From Centrapalus pauciflorus (Eukaryota; Streptophyta; Magnoliopsida; Asterales; Asteraceae): DNA of 64,000 nt. The stretch spans positions 186,001 through 250,000 of the forward strand of contig JAANYP010002803.1 of the NCBI GenBank assembly GCA_020465985.1. The letters run 5' to 3'. The notes beneath the pieces were generated by a model. It was not told where the DNA came from. It saw nothing but the letters and a program-made list of their open reading frames with translations, and searched no databases. A program made the translations under genes and the position numbers. This document shows positions 47,981 to 60,476 of the stretch, in pieces; position 1 is the first letter of the stretch; each line of letters begins with the position of its first letter.

Positions 47981-48994
47981 ATGTTCAACATTGGAGAGTC
48001 ATGCTCAACAAGTGAACAGGCTCAAGATATCAGTGTGTCCGAAAATCTTGAGAGCTGGTCAACAAGACCTGTTGAAGATGCAAATAACTCAAGAGAATCC
48101 TCATTGAGGCAAGATCCTAAGTGGATCAGGTGTCACCCAAATGATCAAATAATTGGGGACATCAACAAAGGGGTGCAAACAAGATGGGACAGCTTAGGAA
48201 ACTTTTGTATGTTCTCTAGCTTTGTGTCCCTGATAGAGCCTAAGAAAGTGGATGAAGCACTTAAAGATGCCAATTGGATCACTGCCATGCAAGAAGAACT
48301 CAATCAGTTTGAGAGAAACAAAGTATGGAGTTGGTCCCTGCTCCTAAAGGAAAAACAATAATTGGCACCAAATGGGTTTTCAGGAACAAGATGGATGAGC
48401 AAGGTCATGTCATTAGAAATAAGGCAACACTAGTTGCTCAAGGCTACAGACAGTAAGAAGGCATTGACTATGATGAAACATTTGCTCCTGTGGCCAGGTT
48501 AGAGGCAATTCGTTTGTTTCTAGCCTACGCTGCTCATAAGAGCATGAAGGTATTTCAAATGGATGTGAAGAGTGCATTTTTGAATGGTAAACTGCAAGAA
48601 GAAGTCTATGTCAAGTAGCCTCCAGGTTTTGAAAATGAACATCATCCAGGTTTTGTCTATAAGTTAGACAAAGCCCTCTATGGTCTAAAACAAGCCCCTA
48701 GAGCCTGGTATGACACTCTAACTGATTTCCTTATGAGCAATGGTTATTCCAGAGCTAAAGTGGATACCACACTGTTCATAAAGAAGGTGAAATCTGATAT
48801 TATGCTTGTTCACATTTATGTGGATGACATAATATTTGGTTCTACTAATGAGCAGTTATGCAAGAACTTTTCACTACTCATGAAATCTAAATATGAAATG
48901 AGTATGATGAGAGAACTTACTTTCTTTTTAGGATTACAGGTTAAACAAACCTCAAATGGAATTTTCATAAATCAAAGAAAGTATACATTAGATC
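47981..48994 (+). pseudogene. Copia-2 reverse transcriptase, 5' part
   Basis: Starts with the linker (WITAMQEELNQFE), then RT: GTKWVFRNKMDEQG, YDETFAPVARLEAIRLFLAYA, QMDVKSAFLNG, LYGLKQAPRAWY and the catalytic YVDDIIFGS. Stops lie at 48454 and 48616, and a frame change near 48350. Cut at 48994 by a solo LTR; the sequence resumes in frame at 51497. Confidence 0.92.
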
Positions 48995-51491
48995 TGTGAA
49001 GACCACCCCTTACGGGGCAGTTCCTCACGAGTCTAGGTCCCACATCATGCAATACGATATCAATCAAACTAAGATAGAGTAATTAAGTGCGGAATTATAA
49101 ATTACAGGTACATACATATTAGGATTAAGTTTAATACAGATTAAAGTTTTTAAATTAAACTTATAAAGGGTACCGTCTAATCTAATACATTACATCATAA
49201 AATCATATCAAGTCTACCCAAAACCACCACAATTGTTATCTTCCAAACAGTACCAAAAGGGGTTTGCTGAGTAGAGGTCAATGAAAACTTCTGTCTTGAT
49301 CTTGTAAGACCTAAGAACTAGGTCTGGCAGATGACTTTCCTTTATCTTTTCCTGTAATAAAATTATAATGTAGCAACTGTAAGCAAAGCTTAATGAGTAA
49401 ATAGATTTTAAAATTAACATGCAATGTCAAGCAGATCATCAGTCTAGCGTGATATGTCTTGGCTGCCGCTACAGCCCTCATGATTGAGACAAAGAAGTCA
49501 TAGAATCGGATGATGTTCAGGCCACGCTCACGCTTAAATCGTGGGGATCAGCCACGTACTGGGCTAGCTACCAGTAAATCAACGTGGCGGAACATCGGAG
49601 GTCATTACCAAGTTCAATAGAACTGGTGAAATAGCCAGGTCTAGAACAATAGACCAATCAAGGCTAATCAAGCTGAATCAATATGTCAAGTATATGCAAT
49701 GATGAAGCATACGTAATCAAGTCATGATAGCAATAATCTCAAAGAAATGTCAGAAATGAACTGTAAACATAATGTCATATGAAGTGATAAGTCAAATAGC
49801 TATCATGATCTGCTGGGCAACACCCATCCATGGTGTGCACAGGTCACAATCCAGCTGATAAATGAATGTCAAATTAATCTAGCATCAACAATATGTCTCA
49901 ACCGGAATTTCAAGCATGTTTAATCTGAATATCTATAACTCACTGATCTGGGTATTTATCAAACAGATGTAAAATCTGCCACCTGAGTTATCTCAGGATT
50001 TTATCTTTAATCTTTTGTCTTTCTGATCTCTGTCAATTCTTTTCAAATCAATGACCCGCTTTCGATATCTTTATTCTTTAAATCTTTGTTCAGAATATAA
50101 CTGAACCTGTTCAAAATCATTTATAGCAAGAACATTTTAAGTCTAATTCTTTATCTGATCTGATTCTGATAACTGATATCTTATCTCTATTTTGTTCATT
50201 TTCTTTGTTTCTTGAATTCTCAAAAAGATATATAAATATATACCATGTTACTTATTTCATAAATCATTCATCCTAAATTCATGGGTTTGTATTTATAAAG
50301 TATCATTTATTTGTGATGTTTAAAATATCAAAATGATCACCCAGATCCGGATTCCCAATTTCGGACCATCCGGATTCGGATCTATCCGAAATGAGTCAAC
50401 CGGATTCGGACCGGCTAACCCATCCTAAATAGCATCCGAAACAGGACACATCCGAGATCAAAGAGGATCCGAATTAGTATGAGCATCCGAATTAAACATG
50501 TGGTCCGAAATAGACTTCATCCGAAACACACATCCAAATTAGGACATAAGGACCGAATTAGAATCATTCAAAAGCATATCCGAAATGGGATCCGAAATTA
50601 GCCTAATATCCGAAATGGGGCATCACATCCGAATTCGGATTCAACCGAATTCGGATCCCTCATCATCATAATTTCCAGAATTTTGTTCTTCATGTTCTAA
50701 CTTATTTTCATACGGATTTTATCAAAATTCACTAAAACTCATTTATATTAACATGCAATGTATTATAATGTTGTATTATCATATTTGGGTTGTTTTTAAA
50801 CTATTTTCCCCATCAATAACATTATAATTTGTTCAAGATCATCGAAAACATTAATATTTTGCCAAGAACACATATTTCACCAAAAATTCCGATTTCTACT
50901 TACTTTGAATAATCTATCGTCTGATTTTTGTTTCTTTAACATCTATTAACTAAATTTCATCATAATTTACAAAAATCTTAGACATGCAACATCAATATTC
51001 ATGTTTTTAATTCTTGGTTTCGGTTTTTAATAAAACCGAACCAATATTCATAAGATTATGAACAATAGTCAAGAATTACCTCTAAATCTTGTAGAGTGTT
51101 GTTGTTGAATGCTTCTTGTAACCTTTCTTGGATTAATTCTTCATTTAATTGAGATTTAAATGAACAATTTTGATGAAACTTTGATGATGGCCGTAGGTTG
51201 AAGAAGAACAAGAGAGAGAGAGAGTGAAATTTTCTTTTAATGTTAATAAATGACCATTAAGTCATAAATATTGGTTTATATATTAATTTGGTTATACTAG
51301 CCATTCAACCCACTATACTTTTGTATTTTACATCTCTTTTAATTTTAATAATCTTTAATAATTTATAAGATAAATATAATTCAATTAAATAATCTTAAGC
51401 TTAATTAAATTACAAGACTAATAATGTAAATAAATTATATTATTGAATCAAATACTAGAATTAAAGCTAGACCAAAAGTTAGGTTGTTACA
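48995..51491 (+). mobile_element. Solo LTR (family L1) inside Copia-2 RT
   Basis: 2,497 bp from TGTGAAGACCACC to AGGTTGTTACA, with TSD AGATC at 48990-48994 and 51492-51496. Removing it restores the RT reading frame. It carries a cluster of ATCCGAA motifs (50344-50665), the 37-bp block at 49541-49577 and (GA)n at about 51211. No coding capacity. Confidence 0.92.
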
Positions 51492-51496
51492 AGATC

Positions 51497-51680
51497 TTTT
51501 GAAAAAGTTTAAATTTGATCAGAGTTCTCCTATCAAAACCCCAATGGCAACCAATGTAAAGTTGGATGCAGATGCTAGTGGCAAAGCTGTTTCAGTAACA
51601 GCTTACAGAGGCATGATTGGGAGCTTGCTATATCTAACTGCTAGTAGACCATATATTATGTTTGCTACCCGTTTATGTGG
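51497..51680 (+). pseudogene. Copia-2 reverse transcriptase, 3' part; RNase H missing
   Basis: Resumes RT after the solo LTR: FDQSSPIKTPMATN and YRGMIGSLLYLTASRPYIMF. The similarity ends at about 51675 in ATRLC, where a Copia pol would run on into RNase H. Instead the sequence turns directly into the upstream region of the third ORF, so RNase H was lost by deletion. Confidence 0.85.
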
Positions 51681-51699
51681 TCTAACAACCGTTCTGACA

Positions 51700-51896
51700 T
51701 GGACAACCGTTCCGTTTTCCGTGAAAGAACTTTTCAAATCAACCGCACAAACTTTTCTCTCTCATACCCACTCACATTCAAGCCCTATAAATACCCCTCT
51801 ACTGTTTCATCTTCGTCTTCCTTACTACTTCCATAACTTCCAAAGAACCCTAAATTCGACTAAGTGTCTTGTGCTCATATCCTCACTATTCTCACT
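51700..51896 (+). promoter_or_regulatory. Promoter-like sequence before Copia-2 third ORF
   Basis: TATAAATA (51786-51793) in a CCC...CCCC context is followed 104 bp later by the ORF3 start ATG 51897. The stretch between is CT-rich (TTCATCTTCGTCTTCC), like a plant pyrimidine-rich leader. This is the layout of a plant Pol II core promoter; activity is inferred only. Confidence 0.5.
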
Positions 51897-53161
51897 ATGG
51901 CTCACCGAAACAAACCCTTTCTCCCAGTATTTGTTGGTGCAGATGTTCAGAAACATTCTTCTGTTACCACAATGCTAACACTGAAACCCACAAACTACAT
52001 AGCCAACCTAACCATTCCCAAAAACTATGTGGGGAAAGGTTATGAGAATATGGTGGAGTTCTAAAGGTTCACCCTCTGCATTACGCCATGACTGCTACCC
52101 CTGGTGTCCTGTACCAGGAAATGGTCTATGAGTTCTGGTACACCTGTGCCTACGACCCAACAACCAAAGTCATAAGGGGAACCATTCTCAATGGGACTCA
52201 GACCATTGAGATCACTACTGGTCTTATCAGGGAAGTTCTTCATCTCCCTGTGGCTGAAACTTATGATCAGCCACAGCCTGAAAATGATCAGATAGGAAAT
52301 CTGCTACGTTTTTATGGTGTCGCAGAGCCCAGGATTTGAGCCACTCTGTTCAGGAAGGATCTATCACCTACTTACAGCTTCTTGTTTGCCTCTGTGGTGA
52401 TGTGCTTCAGCAGCAAAGTTGGTTCTTTTGACCAGCTTAGCCGTGATGAGATCCCAATAGTCCTACAGCTCGTAGAAGGGACTACTATGAACATGGCTCG
52501 GTGGATTTTCATGAATTTGAGGAACCTGGTGCAGTAGGAAACACGTCCGGCTGCTGTTCGATATCCAACGTTTCTAAGCCTCATTTTCAAGCATGTCTGT
52601 GGTGAGCATTTATACAACTCTCAGCCTATGTTATGTACTGTTGCTTTCCCAGTGATTGGGAATAGAGTTTTCTACACCTCTGTACTTCCAAATGAGCCTC
52701 CTCTATCTACACCAATGAGGAGGTTGCTTGGTATGGTGGAAGGACCCTCTACAGTGATGGTGGATCCAGTGACTGCTCCCAAGGGAAAATCCAAATCCAT
52801 GACCAAATTTGTTAAAAGAGCCCTGGAATCGACTCAAGCTGAGCCTGTCAGCAAGAAGGCAAAAACAGCTAAGTCCAAGTCTGCTTCATCAGCCTCTGTG
52901 GCTGAGGGGGAGCAGGCTTCTCACCCTGGTTCATATGTTGAACCTGAAGCATTTGTGGCTGGTGCCTCTGTGGCACCTGAGACTATGGAACAGGCCAACC
53001 CACCTGTTTCTGACCCAGTTTCACCACCAGTCCAAACAGAACCCATCATCACCTCTCCCCAACATCAATCCTCCACCTCATCTCTCAGATCCTACAGACG
53101 CAAAACCTTAGCAAAAAAGAAACCAACAGACCAAACTAGCCCCTCTGACCCCTCTCAATAG
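51897..53161 (+). pseudogene. Copia-2 third ORF, N-terminal domain
   Basis: Starts MAHRNKPFLPVFVGAD. After a frame change near 52060 it continues with FWYTCAYDPTTKVI, TIEITTGLIREVLHLP, FLFASVVMCFSSKVGSF and YPTFLSLIFKHVCGEHLY. This order of blocks parallels the N-terminal domain of the Copia-1 ORF3 (IRQFYDHLQVD, LVFSADMLRQVLQL, VCFAPKKAGFDYIV, YPRFIMMLIRHF), although identity is low. A basic, Ser/Pro-rich stretch with KKAKTAKSKS follows. In-frame stops lie at 52337, 52535 and 53159. Function is unknown. Confidence 0.72.
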
Positions 53162-54922
53162 GAGTCAGTTGAAAAAGAAGGAAACCCTGCTGCCTCTCCT
53201 ATTTTGTGAGAAGGTTCAGCACACTTGGAGCAGGCTTCACTCCAACAACAGTCTACCCTGAGTCCACCTAGGCCCTCTGGTTCCTCCCAACAGGAGCCAG
53301 TTGTACATATGGAGACTACAACATCAACTATTCCAGCCTCCCAACAGGCTGAGAATATTGAAAGACAGGAGTTCACTCCACTCCACACTGAGTCCACATA
53401 GTCTCCACTCCATACTTCTCCTACACAACCTGAGTCTGGACGAGGTGCCAAGCCTGCTGGATTAGACCATCTAGTAGATTAGCCTCCAACTTCTGCTCCT
53501 CATGATACAGCTGTTGTACACCCAACAGCTGCTGAAGGACCAACATCCCAAGCTGATGAACCACAGGGAACAGACCATCCCTCTGGTGAGGCTACACCTC
53601 AAATGCAAATTCCATCAGCAGGTTTCACCACTGCTGATGTTGAAATGCACATCCCGTCTCCTCATGATGAGGCACCTCTAGACCAAGGTGCTGCTGAGGG
53701 AACCACCCCAGGCTTTGATGAAGGTGCTGCAACACAAATAGCATCTGAAAGGCCACCATATTCTATCCCTTCTCCTGATGAAGTAGCTACAGCCACTGCT
53801 GAGGGACCCATTGACCCTTCCAAGCTGGGCCATATTACTTTTGCCCATGCTATGGAACTACTGTCAAAAGTAACCCTTCCCTCTCCATCACATCCTCAAA
53901 CACCTGCCTCATCCTCATCCCATTCTCATTCCTCACCATCTACACAATCCAAACAATCCACCCATACTCCCCCATCCCCCAAAGATCTTCCTTTGAAGGA
54001 TCAGCTTTCTATGCTGACCAACAAAGTTGGCTCTTTGGAAAGTTCCAGGACTTCTCTACCCTCGATAATCTCAGACTCTGTGTCTGCACAGCTCAAGGGA
54101 TTCTTTGATCTGTTCAAGAATTCCTTTCCAACCACTCCCTAAGCTGATCAGTCCTCACAGCTTCTTGCACTCACTGCACAGCTGGAAAACATCTCCACTA
54201 CACTCTCCTCTATCCTTTCCAACCAACAGGACTCTGTGTCCTTCATGACAGCCAAGTCCCAACAGCTGTCCTCTCTCTTCACCACTTGCGCTACTACCCT
54301 TCCTACTACACTGGCCAGCTTAAACTCTCTCATTGTCTCTCTGTCCAATTCTGTGTCAGCAAACCTTGATGATGTGCAAGACTCTCTTAAATTACATCTT
54401 GCATAGCTTCGAAGTTTGCTATTCACAGCTTCTGACAGAGAAAATCTTTCTAAGTTGTCCTCAATTGATGATTCTCAATCCTCCTCTCTTCAGACATACC
54501 TTACCCAGCTTGCAGAGGTTAAGGACAATCTGGCTTTCTTAGTGCATAGCCTGGTTGGCCCCAAGCCTGCTACCAAAACTGCTGCTAAGCCTACTGAATT
54601 TATTTCTCTAGGCAGACCACATGTTGAAGGCTCTGTGTCATCTCCTTCAAAGGGGGAGAAGTTATCTGCCTCAAAGACTAAGTCTAAGGGGGAGAAAACC
54701 TCTTCTCCGTCTAAGGAGAAATCAGCATCTCTTGGTCAAGCAGCAGGTGCATCAAAAACAGGTCCAACTGAAGATGTCTCCCATCACACTGAAGCTGCTC
54801 AGCCTACTCAGGCTGGATCTTTAAACCCTGCACAAACTAAGGGGGGAGGAATCCATTCCTGGGGACAGGCCAAGCAGAAGGAGGCATCTGATTCTGGAAG
54901 AAGAAGAGGAAGAGGTTCCTGA
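53162..54922 (+). pseudogene. Copia-2 third ORF, Pro/Ser-rich and coiled-coil middle
   Basis: Continues in the same frame through stops at about 53207, 53399, 53480, 54140 and 54404. It is Pro/Ser/Thr-rich first (SPSHPQTPASSSSHSHSSPS). A heptad-like segment follows (LLALTAQLENISTTLSSIL to LTQLAEVKDNLAFLVHSLVG, about 54160-54560), then a Lys/Ser-rich part. The ordering N-domain, low-complexity linker, coiled coil is the same as in Copia-1. Confidence 0.65.
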
Positions 54923-56082
54923 AGCTGTTCAAACTATAACAGCCAAAGGAAAGAGGAAAGCAGTTGTAGACCCTGACCACCAAAGAGCAGCGCAACTAAA
55001 GTTTGACAAGGCAAGGGCTAAGGAAATGGGTCTTCCTATGGAGAAAAACTATGAGTACAGAGACGAACAACTCCAAGCTCTGGAAAGACTAAGAAAGGAA
55101 AAAGCCTCAGCCAAAGCTGCCAGATCCTTTGCATTCAAAGAGGCAAGAAAAATTAAAATGCCTTCTTTGGACGTGCAAAGAAAATTGCTTGAAGCTGCTA
55201 AGGAGTCAGCGGTTGAAAAGGAAGGTGATAGGGAACAGGGTGCATCAGTCTCTGTGACCAAGTCCAAGCAAGCATCCTCTGCAAGAGCCCAGATTCACTT
55301 TGACAACTTGGCAAGGAAAAAGTTCTTTGATGTTGCTGACAGAAGACTTGCAAAGGAATCTATTGTCGAAGTTGTTCCCATCTCAAGAAAAGGCAAACAG
55401 TGGAAGATTCAGATAACCAGAATGGGTGCTACAGGCCCAGAACTGGAAGCATATGATTACACTGACGTTGCTCAGATGGGATACAGAGAATGGGTGGAGT
55501 TGGCAGTTGCCCTGAGCCAGTCTAAGTCTGAAACAACTAAGACTATCAGGGCATATGTCAAAAAGTTGATGGAGAGAGTGAGAGATCTTGGCCTGATCTC
55601 AGAAGAACAAAGTAAGGGTATCTCAGTGTCTACCCCCAAAATAAAGGCCAAGAGGAACAGAAAGGATACAGAGCTGGAGGAACTCCTGATCATGATTGAA
55701 CAAGGTGATGTTGCAGTAGAAATCAAAGGAGTAGACCACAGCCTGCCTAAAGGAGTGGAATTTGAGGAAGGTAAGCTGATTGAAGAACCTGAGCTGGGGG
55801 TATTTTTTGTAGATCCCCTAACAAAGAAGAAGTGCTTTCAAAGAGCATCAGACCTGCACAAAGTTGGTCTCAAATAGCTTGTTGCATTCAGACTTGCAAA
55901 CTCCTTCAGGCAATCCATAAAGTGGAGAGCAGCCATCTGGGATCAGCTTAGAGGCTTCTATGAAAGAGGGGATCTTCAACATCCCTGTTTCATGTTTATC
56001 AGAGTTGAAATAGAGGAACTGGATGAAACCAGAGAGCAGCTTGAAGAGTTGTTCGAAGAAGGAGTACCACCACTGTTGTAAC
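54923..56082 (+). pseudogene. Copia-2 third ORF, C-terminal basic domain
   Basis: Frame changes near 54900 at a GAAGAAGAAG run. It is highly charged (FDKARAKEMGLP, LERLRKEKASAKAARSFAF), then VVPISRKGKQWKIQITRM and LEAYDYTDVAQMGYREWV, comparable in position to the C-domain of Copia-1 ORF3. TAG at 55875 interrupts it, and readable sequence continues to FEEGVPPLL. A solo LTR is inserted at 56077, so the true end may be just beyond the insertion. Confidence 0.7.
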
Positions 56083-58274
56083 ATCCTTAAATCTAAATTA
56101 TTGTAATTTAGATTAATAAGTTGGATATTTTGTAATTTATATAATTAAGTTGGATTATGAAAAATGATTATGTATCCGGATATTTAAAAGTTGGTTGCTA
56201 TTTTAAGAAATTAAGAAATTAAGAATTTCAACTTTTAATTATTAAGTATGATTGTTAAAATGTTAATGATAAAATTATGATGAAACTCAGTATTTATTGG
56301 AACCAGATAAGTTGAGGGGCTAAATGTGTCAAAGTTGGAAAATATGGAATAAAAGGGGCAATTGGTTTTTCATTTCAAATATTTCACTCTCTCTCTAAAA
56401 CTCAAGAGCTCTCTATCTCTCTCTAAAATTCTGCTGAAAATCGATTAAGTGAAGACAAATTCGTGGATTAAATCTGAATATTATCAAGAATCAAAAAGGT
56501 TTTAAGGTAAGATCATAGTTTCAAGTTTGAAGCTTTATTTTGAGAATTTAAAATTTAAAATTCGGATTTTGAATCTGATAGATTGTTGTTGCATGTATGT
56601 AATTCAAGTTGAAAAGCATCAATTGAAGATCTCTGAAGGTTTAGAAACAAGAATCGTGAAACGAATCAAACAGAAAGGTAAGAAATCTGATATTTTGTGA
56701 AGTTTTTATGTTCTTCTGAAAAATTGTCTAATTTGGTCATATCTGGACAAATTAGTGTGTTATAAATGAGGAAAATGATGTAGAAACACTAAAAATATGT
56801 TAATAAAACGTTATTTCAAGATTCATGTGGCTAGAAATCAAATATGGAAATTTTGGTGTAAAATCCGTAAGTTGCGACCTGCATTTCTGCAAGTGAACTC
56901 GGCGAGTTATATGGGGAACTCGGCGAGTTCCCAAGAACACTTGAATAAATCTTCAAAAATTCATAAGTGGTTGGATCCGAATTCGGATGAGGCTTGACTT
57001 CGGATGGGACCCGAACTTAGATGAGACCCGAATTGATATGGAACCGAACTCGAATAAGAACCGAATTCGGTTGGGTCCGAAATCCGGCCGAGGATCCGAA
57101 CTTCGGACCTGAACTCGGCGAGTTGGCTGCAGTACATGTGTAATTCAGATGGGTTTTTAAGGACCCGAAATTATGGTTAATTAATTACACTTTTGGGGTA
57201 TTTTTGGTATTATATTAAGGCATGTAATGAAGAGTTATTTGAGAGTAATAGCACCCTAAATGATGGTTTATAACGTGAGTTTCGGATGAAGGTTCCGAAT
57301 GTTGTAACACTTTAATATTGTATAATCATGATGGAAATTGTTACCAAACATATGTATGATATGGTTTATTTATGGAAATGTAACAGGTCCCTTGTGGTGT
57401 TGTTTAACCCACAGTGGGGTTCTTTTGAGTCCGGTTGAAATTTCGAAGAGAAATAAGATAATTTGAAGTTAACTAACACACCCACTGTGAGTACCTTTGA
57501 TTTTAACATGTCTGCATCTGCTTTATGTTTGCTTTGCCTGCAGAGGCATGTTGTTTCACTTTCGTTTGACACTCTACTAACTTGCGTTTATGTTGATGCA
57601 CATTCATACTTGTTGCATGTCCGTTCATTTGTTGTGCATCTTATTGATGGACCTGCGGGTCGCATCTGTACTCTGATGTTACTGTGCTATATGACCAAAA
57701 GTTGACACCTCTGTGGTCAGGATAGACAGTAGGTCATCCCCGATATTATGTCTGCCTCAGATGGTTGGTTTTTCTTATGCCGAGCGTCATCTCGAAGGAG
57801 TTGCGGCTCGGGTTTGCGTACTTTGTGTACGTGTGAAGTATACGGTATGCGTTACCGGTGTTACTCCTGGGGGCATCATAAGGATTTGTGGAATGTGTAA
57901 AATCATTGGTATTCACTAAGCATTCGCTTACCCCTCAGTTGTTGAATTTTTACAGGAAAAAGGAAATCTGCTGCGGGACCTTCTAGCTAGGTCGTCTGTT
58001 GAAGTAATTGAAGATATCTACTGCTAATTGCGGTAACAGAATTATGAGAATGTTGATGTAATAAATTTGGGGTGATGTAATGCTTTGAGTATGTAGACTT
58101 AGTATTGGAACCTTGTAGCACCGTAGGGTGTTTGACGAATTTGTATTATTTTTATTTTATGTACTTTAATGCTTCCGCACTGTAATTAAGTAATCAGATC
58201 ATTATGTAATCATGTGTTTGGTGATTAATCCTGGGTGCAATGTAAATGGTGGTTATTATGGCAAGGGTGTCACA
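56077..58274 (+). mobile_element. Solo LTR (family L2) at the end of Copia-2 ORF3
   Basis: 2,198 bp from TGTAACATCCTT to AAGGGTGTCACA, with TSD ACTGT (56072-56076 and 58275-58279). It contains CCGAA-type motifs at 56975-57110 and two copies of AACTCGGCGAGTT-like sequence (about 56897 and 57113). No coding region. Its ends resemble Gypsy-type LTRs. Confidence 0.9.
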
Positions 58275-58610
58275 ACTGTCCTGAGATCCATCTACTATCT
58301 GAATAGGTGAAGAATGGAAGCTGTCCATCTATTGGACATGCTTGCCATTATTTGCTCCCATCATCAACAGTCCAAATTGTTGAATTTCTATCTACATTAG
58401 TTGTAACTTTTATTTTTTTATATCAGTTGTAATATGCATTAGTACATCAGTTGTACTTTTGTAAAAACATGTGTTGTTTATGTAATAAAAAATCAGTATA
58501 TATATAAACCGATCTTTTACTGTACTTTGATGTTGTAATTTCATTTCAGCAAAATGTATTGTAAAAATATATAGTGGTTATTGATAAAATCAGCTAAGAC
58601 TGCTTATTGC
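58275..58610 (+). other. Copia-2 3' untranslated segment
   Basis: AT-rich sequence between the third ORF and the polypurine tract. It contains four AGTTGTA(A/C) repeats (58399-58455). No ORF. Confidence 0.6.
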
Positions 58611-58624
58611 AAATAAGGGGAGAT
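58611..58624 (+). promoter_or_regulatory. Copia-2 polypurine tract
   Basis: AAATAAGGGGAGAT abuts the 3' LTR. Confidence 0.85.
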
Positions 58625-59305
58625 TGCTAGACACAAAAAGGCCTCAGTCAAACCTGCTCTACATCTTAGGGGGAGATTTCTAATCAAACTTGTTTGATGC
58701 ACTTGAAAGTATAATTTAAGGCCTGGTTATGCCTTATTGAAACCTGAAAAATGATTTGCAATATGAGTCAAAGCTGTTTACCATGTTGCATTCGTTGCAA
58801 CAAAGGCAGATTGTCCAAACTGTTCTGTCTGCTGAACAGGCTGGACATAAACTCTCTACGCTGCTCTGTTCTGTTGAGCAGCTTGGACAGATTCCAAGTG
58901 TTCTGTTCTTTGTGAACAGAACCTGTTCTTTGTGGACAGGCTAAACACTTTATGGTCCAAGTCCTCATGTATTGTTTTTGGCTACAAGATCAGTTTACAA
59001 GTCGAAAACAAAGTGGAAAACAGAAACTGCAAAAGCCTGCCTACGTTGTTCTGTTACATGAAGACAAAAGGATATTTGAAATGGGTGACAGACCATTTCT
59101 TATATCAAAATGGCCTTAACAAAAGAAGAAAGATGCAAAATTGACATTCCTCTTTTGGTTAAAGGCTTATGCAACAGAGACAAAAAGAAAAACACAAAGA
59201 TTCTGCCACATGAAGACAAGTTTGCTTTTTCAGAATGTGCAGAAAAGTTGTTTTGTCTTTTTGGAAAGACATCCCACTATCTCATCGTCCAATGAAGAAG
59301 CTTCA
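58625..59305 (+). repeat. Copia-2 3' LTR, truncated
   Basis: Matches the first ~690 bp of the 5' LTR (TGCTAGACACAAAAAGG onward). It stops at GAAGCTTCA, so about 410 bp including the TATA box is missing. Unrelated sequence follows directly. Confidence 0.9.
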
Positions 59306-59704
<399 letters not shown>

Positions 59705-59742
59705 TAATTTATATAATAAAAAAACACATTATATTATGTATA

Positions 59743-60160
59743 TATACAATTTTCAAATGAAATTGACCAATTAGACCTTGCAACATGGCATCATGTGATT
59801 GGTCGATTTTTTTTTAATTTGAAATTTTCATAACACACCCTTATCTTAGCATTATCTTAATTAAACCTCTTTATTTTAATGAATTATAGTCTTCTTTTAA
59901 CATTTATTATTATAATATTTTCTTACAAACTAAATATATGATTTTAAATATACAATTTCCAAAGGAATTTGACCAATGAGAGCTTGCAACATGACATCCT
60001 ATGATTGGTTTAATTTTTTTCAATATTTAAATTTTTCATAACACACCATTATCTTAGTGTTATCTTTTATTTAACCTATTTTTTAATAACTGTTTGTTTA
60101 GTCTTCTTTTAACATTTGTTATTACAATATTTTCTTGCAAATTAAAATTTATGATTTAAA
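59743..60160. repeat. Tandem dimer, ~206-bp unit
   Basis: TATACAATTT starts both units (59743 and 59949). Shared blocks include GACCAAT, TTGCAACATG, TGATTGGT, CATAACACACC and AGTCTTCTTTTAACATTT. The units differ at many positions. No coding capacity; 60161-60467 is AT-rich with nothing recognised. Confidence 0.8.
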
Positions 60161-60476
60161 TATACATATGTTTGGAGTATCTTTTGAAATTATTAGGTTA
60201 GTTTTAGTTGTATGAAAAAGACTTTATTATTCAATTTCACAATACGAGATTTCAATGAAATTGTTTTGTAATTAACATGTAACCAATTAGTATTTAGATT
60301 TTTTTAATTAAATATTATCATGTTTAACATTGAACAATACTATTATAACGTTGACAAACTCTAATCGATGAATCGGAGACATTACCATTATAATTTTGCT
60401 TGATTTGACCATAAACCCAACAAATTAAGTTGGTCATTAAAACCTAATCAATGCCAGGTTTTCAAAATTTTGATTA

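Noticed and set aside
57366..57919. Frames inside solo LTR L2
   Set aside because: The region is bounded by an LTR pair of ends and TSD ACTGT, and the predicted peptides look random.
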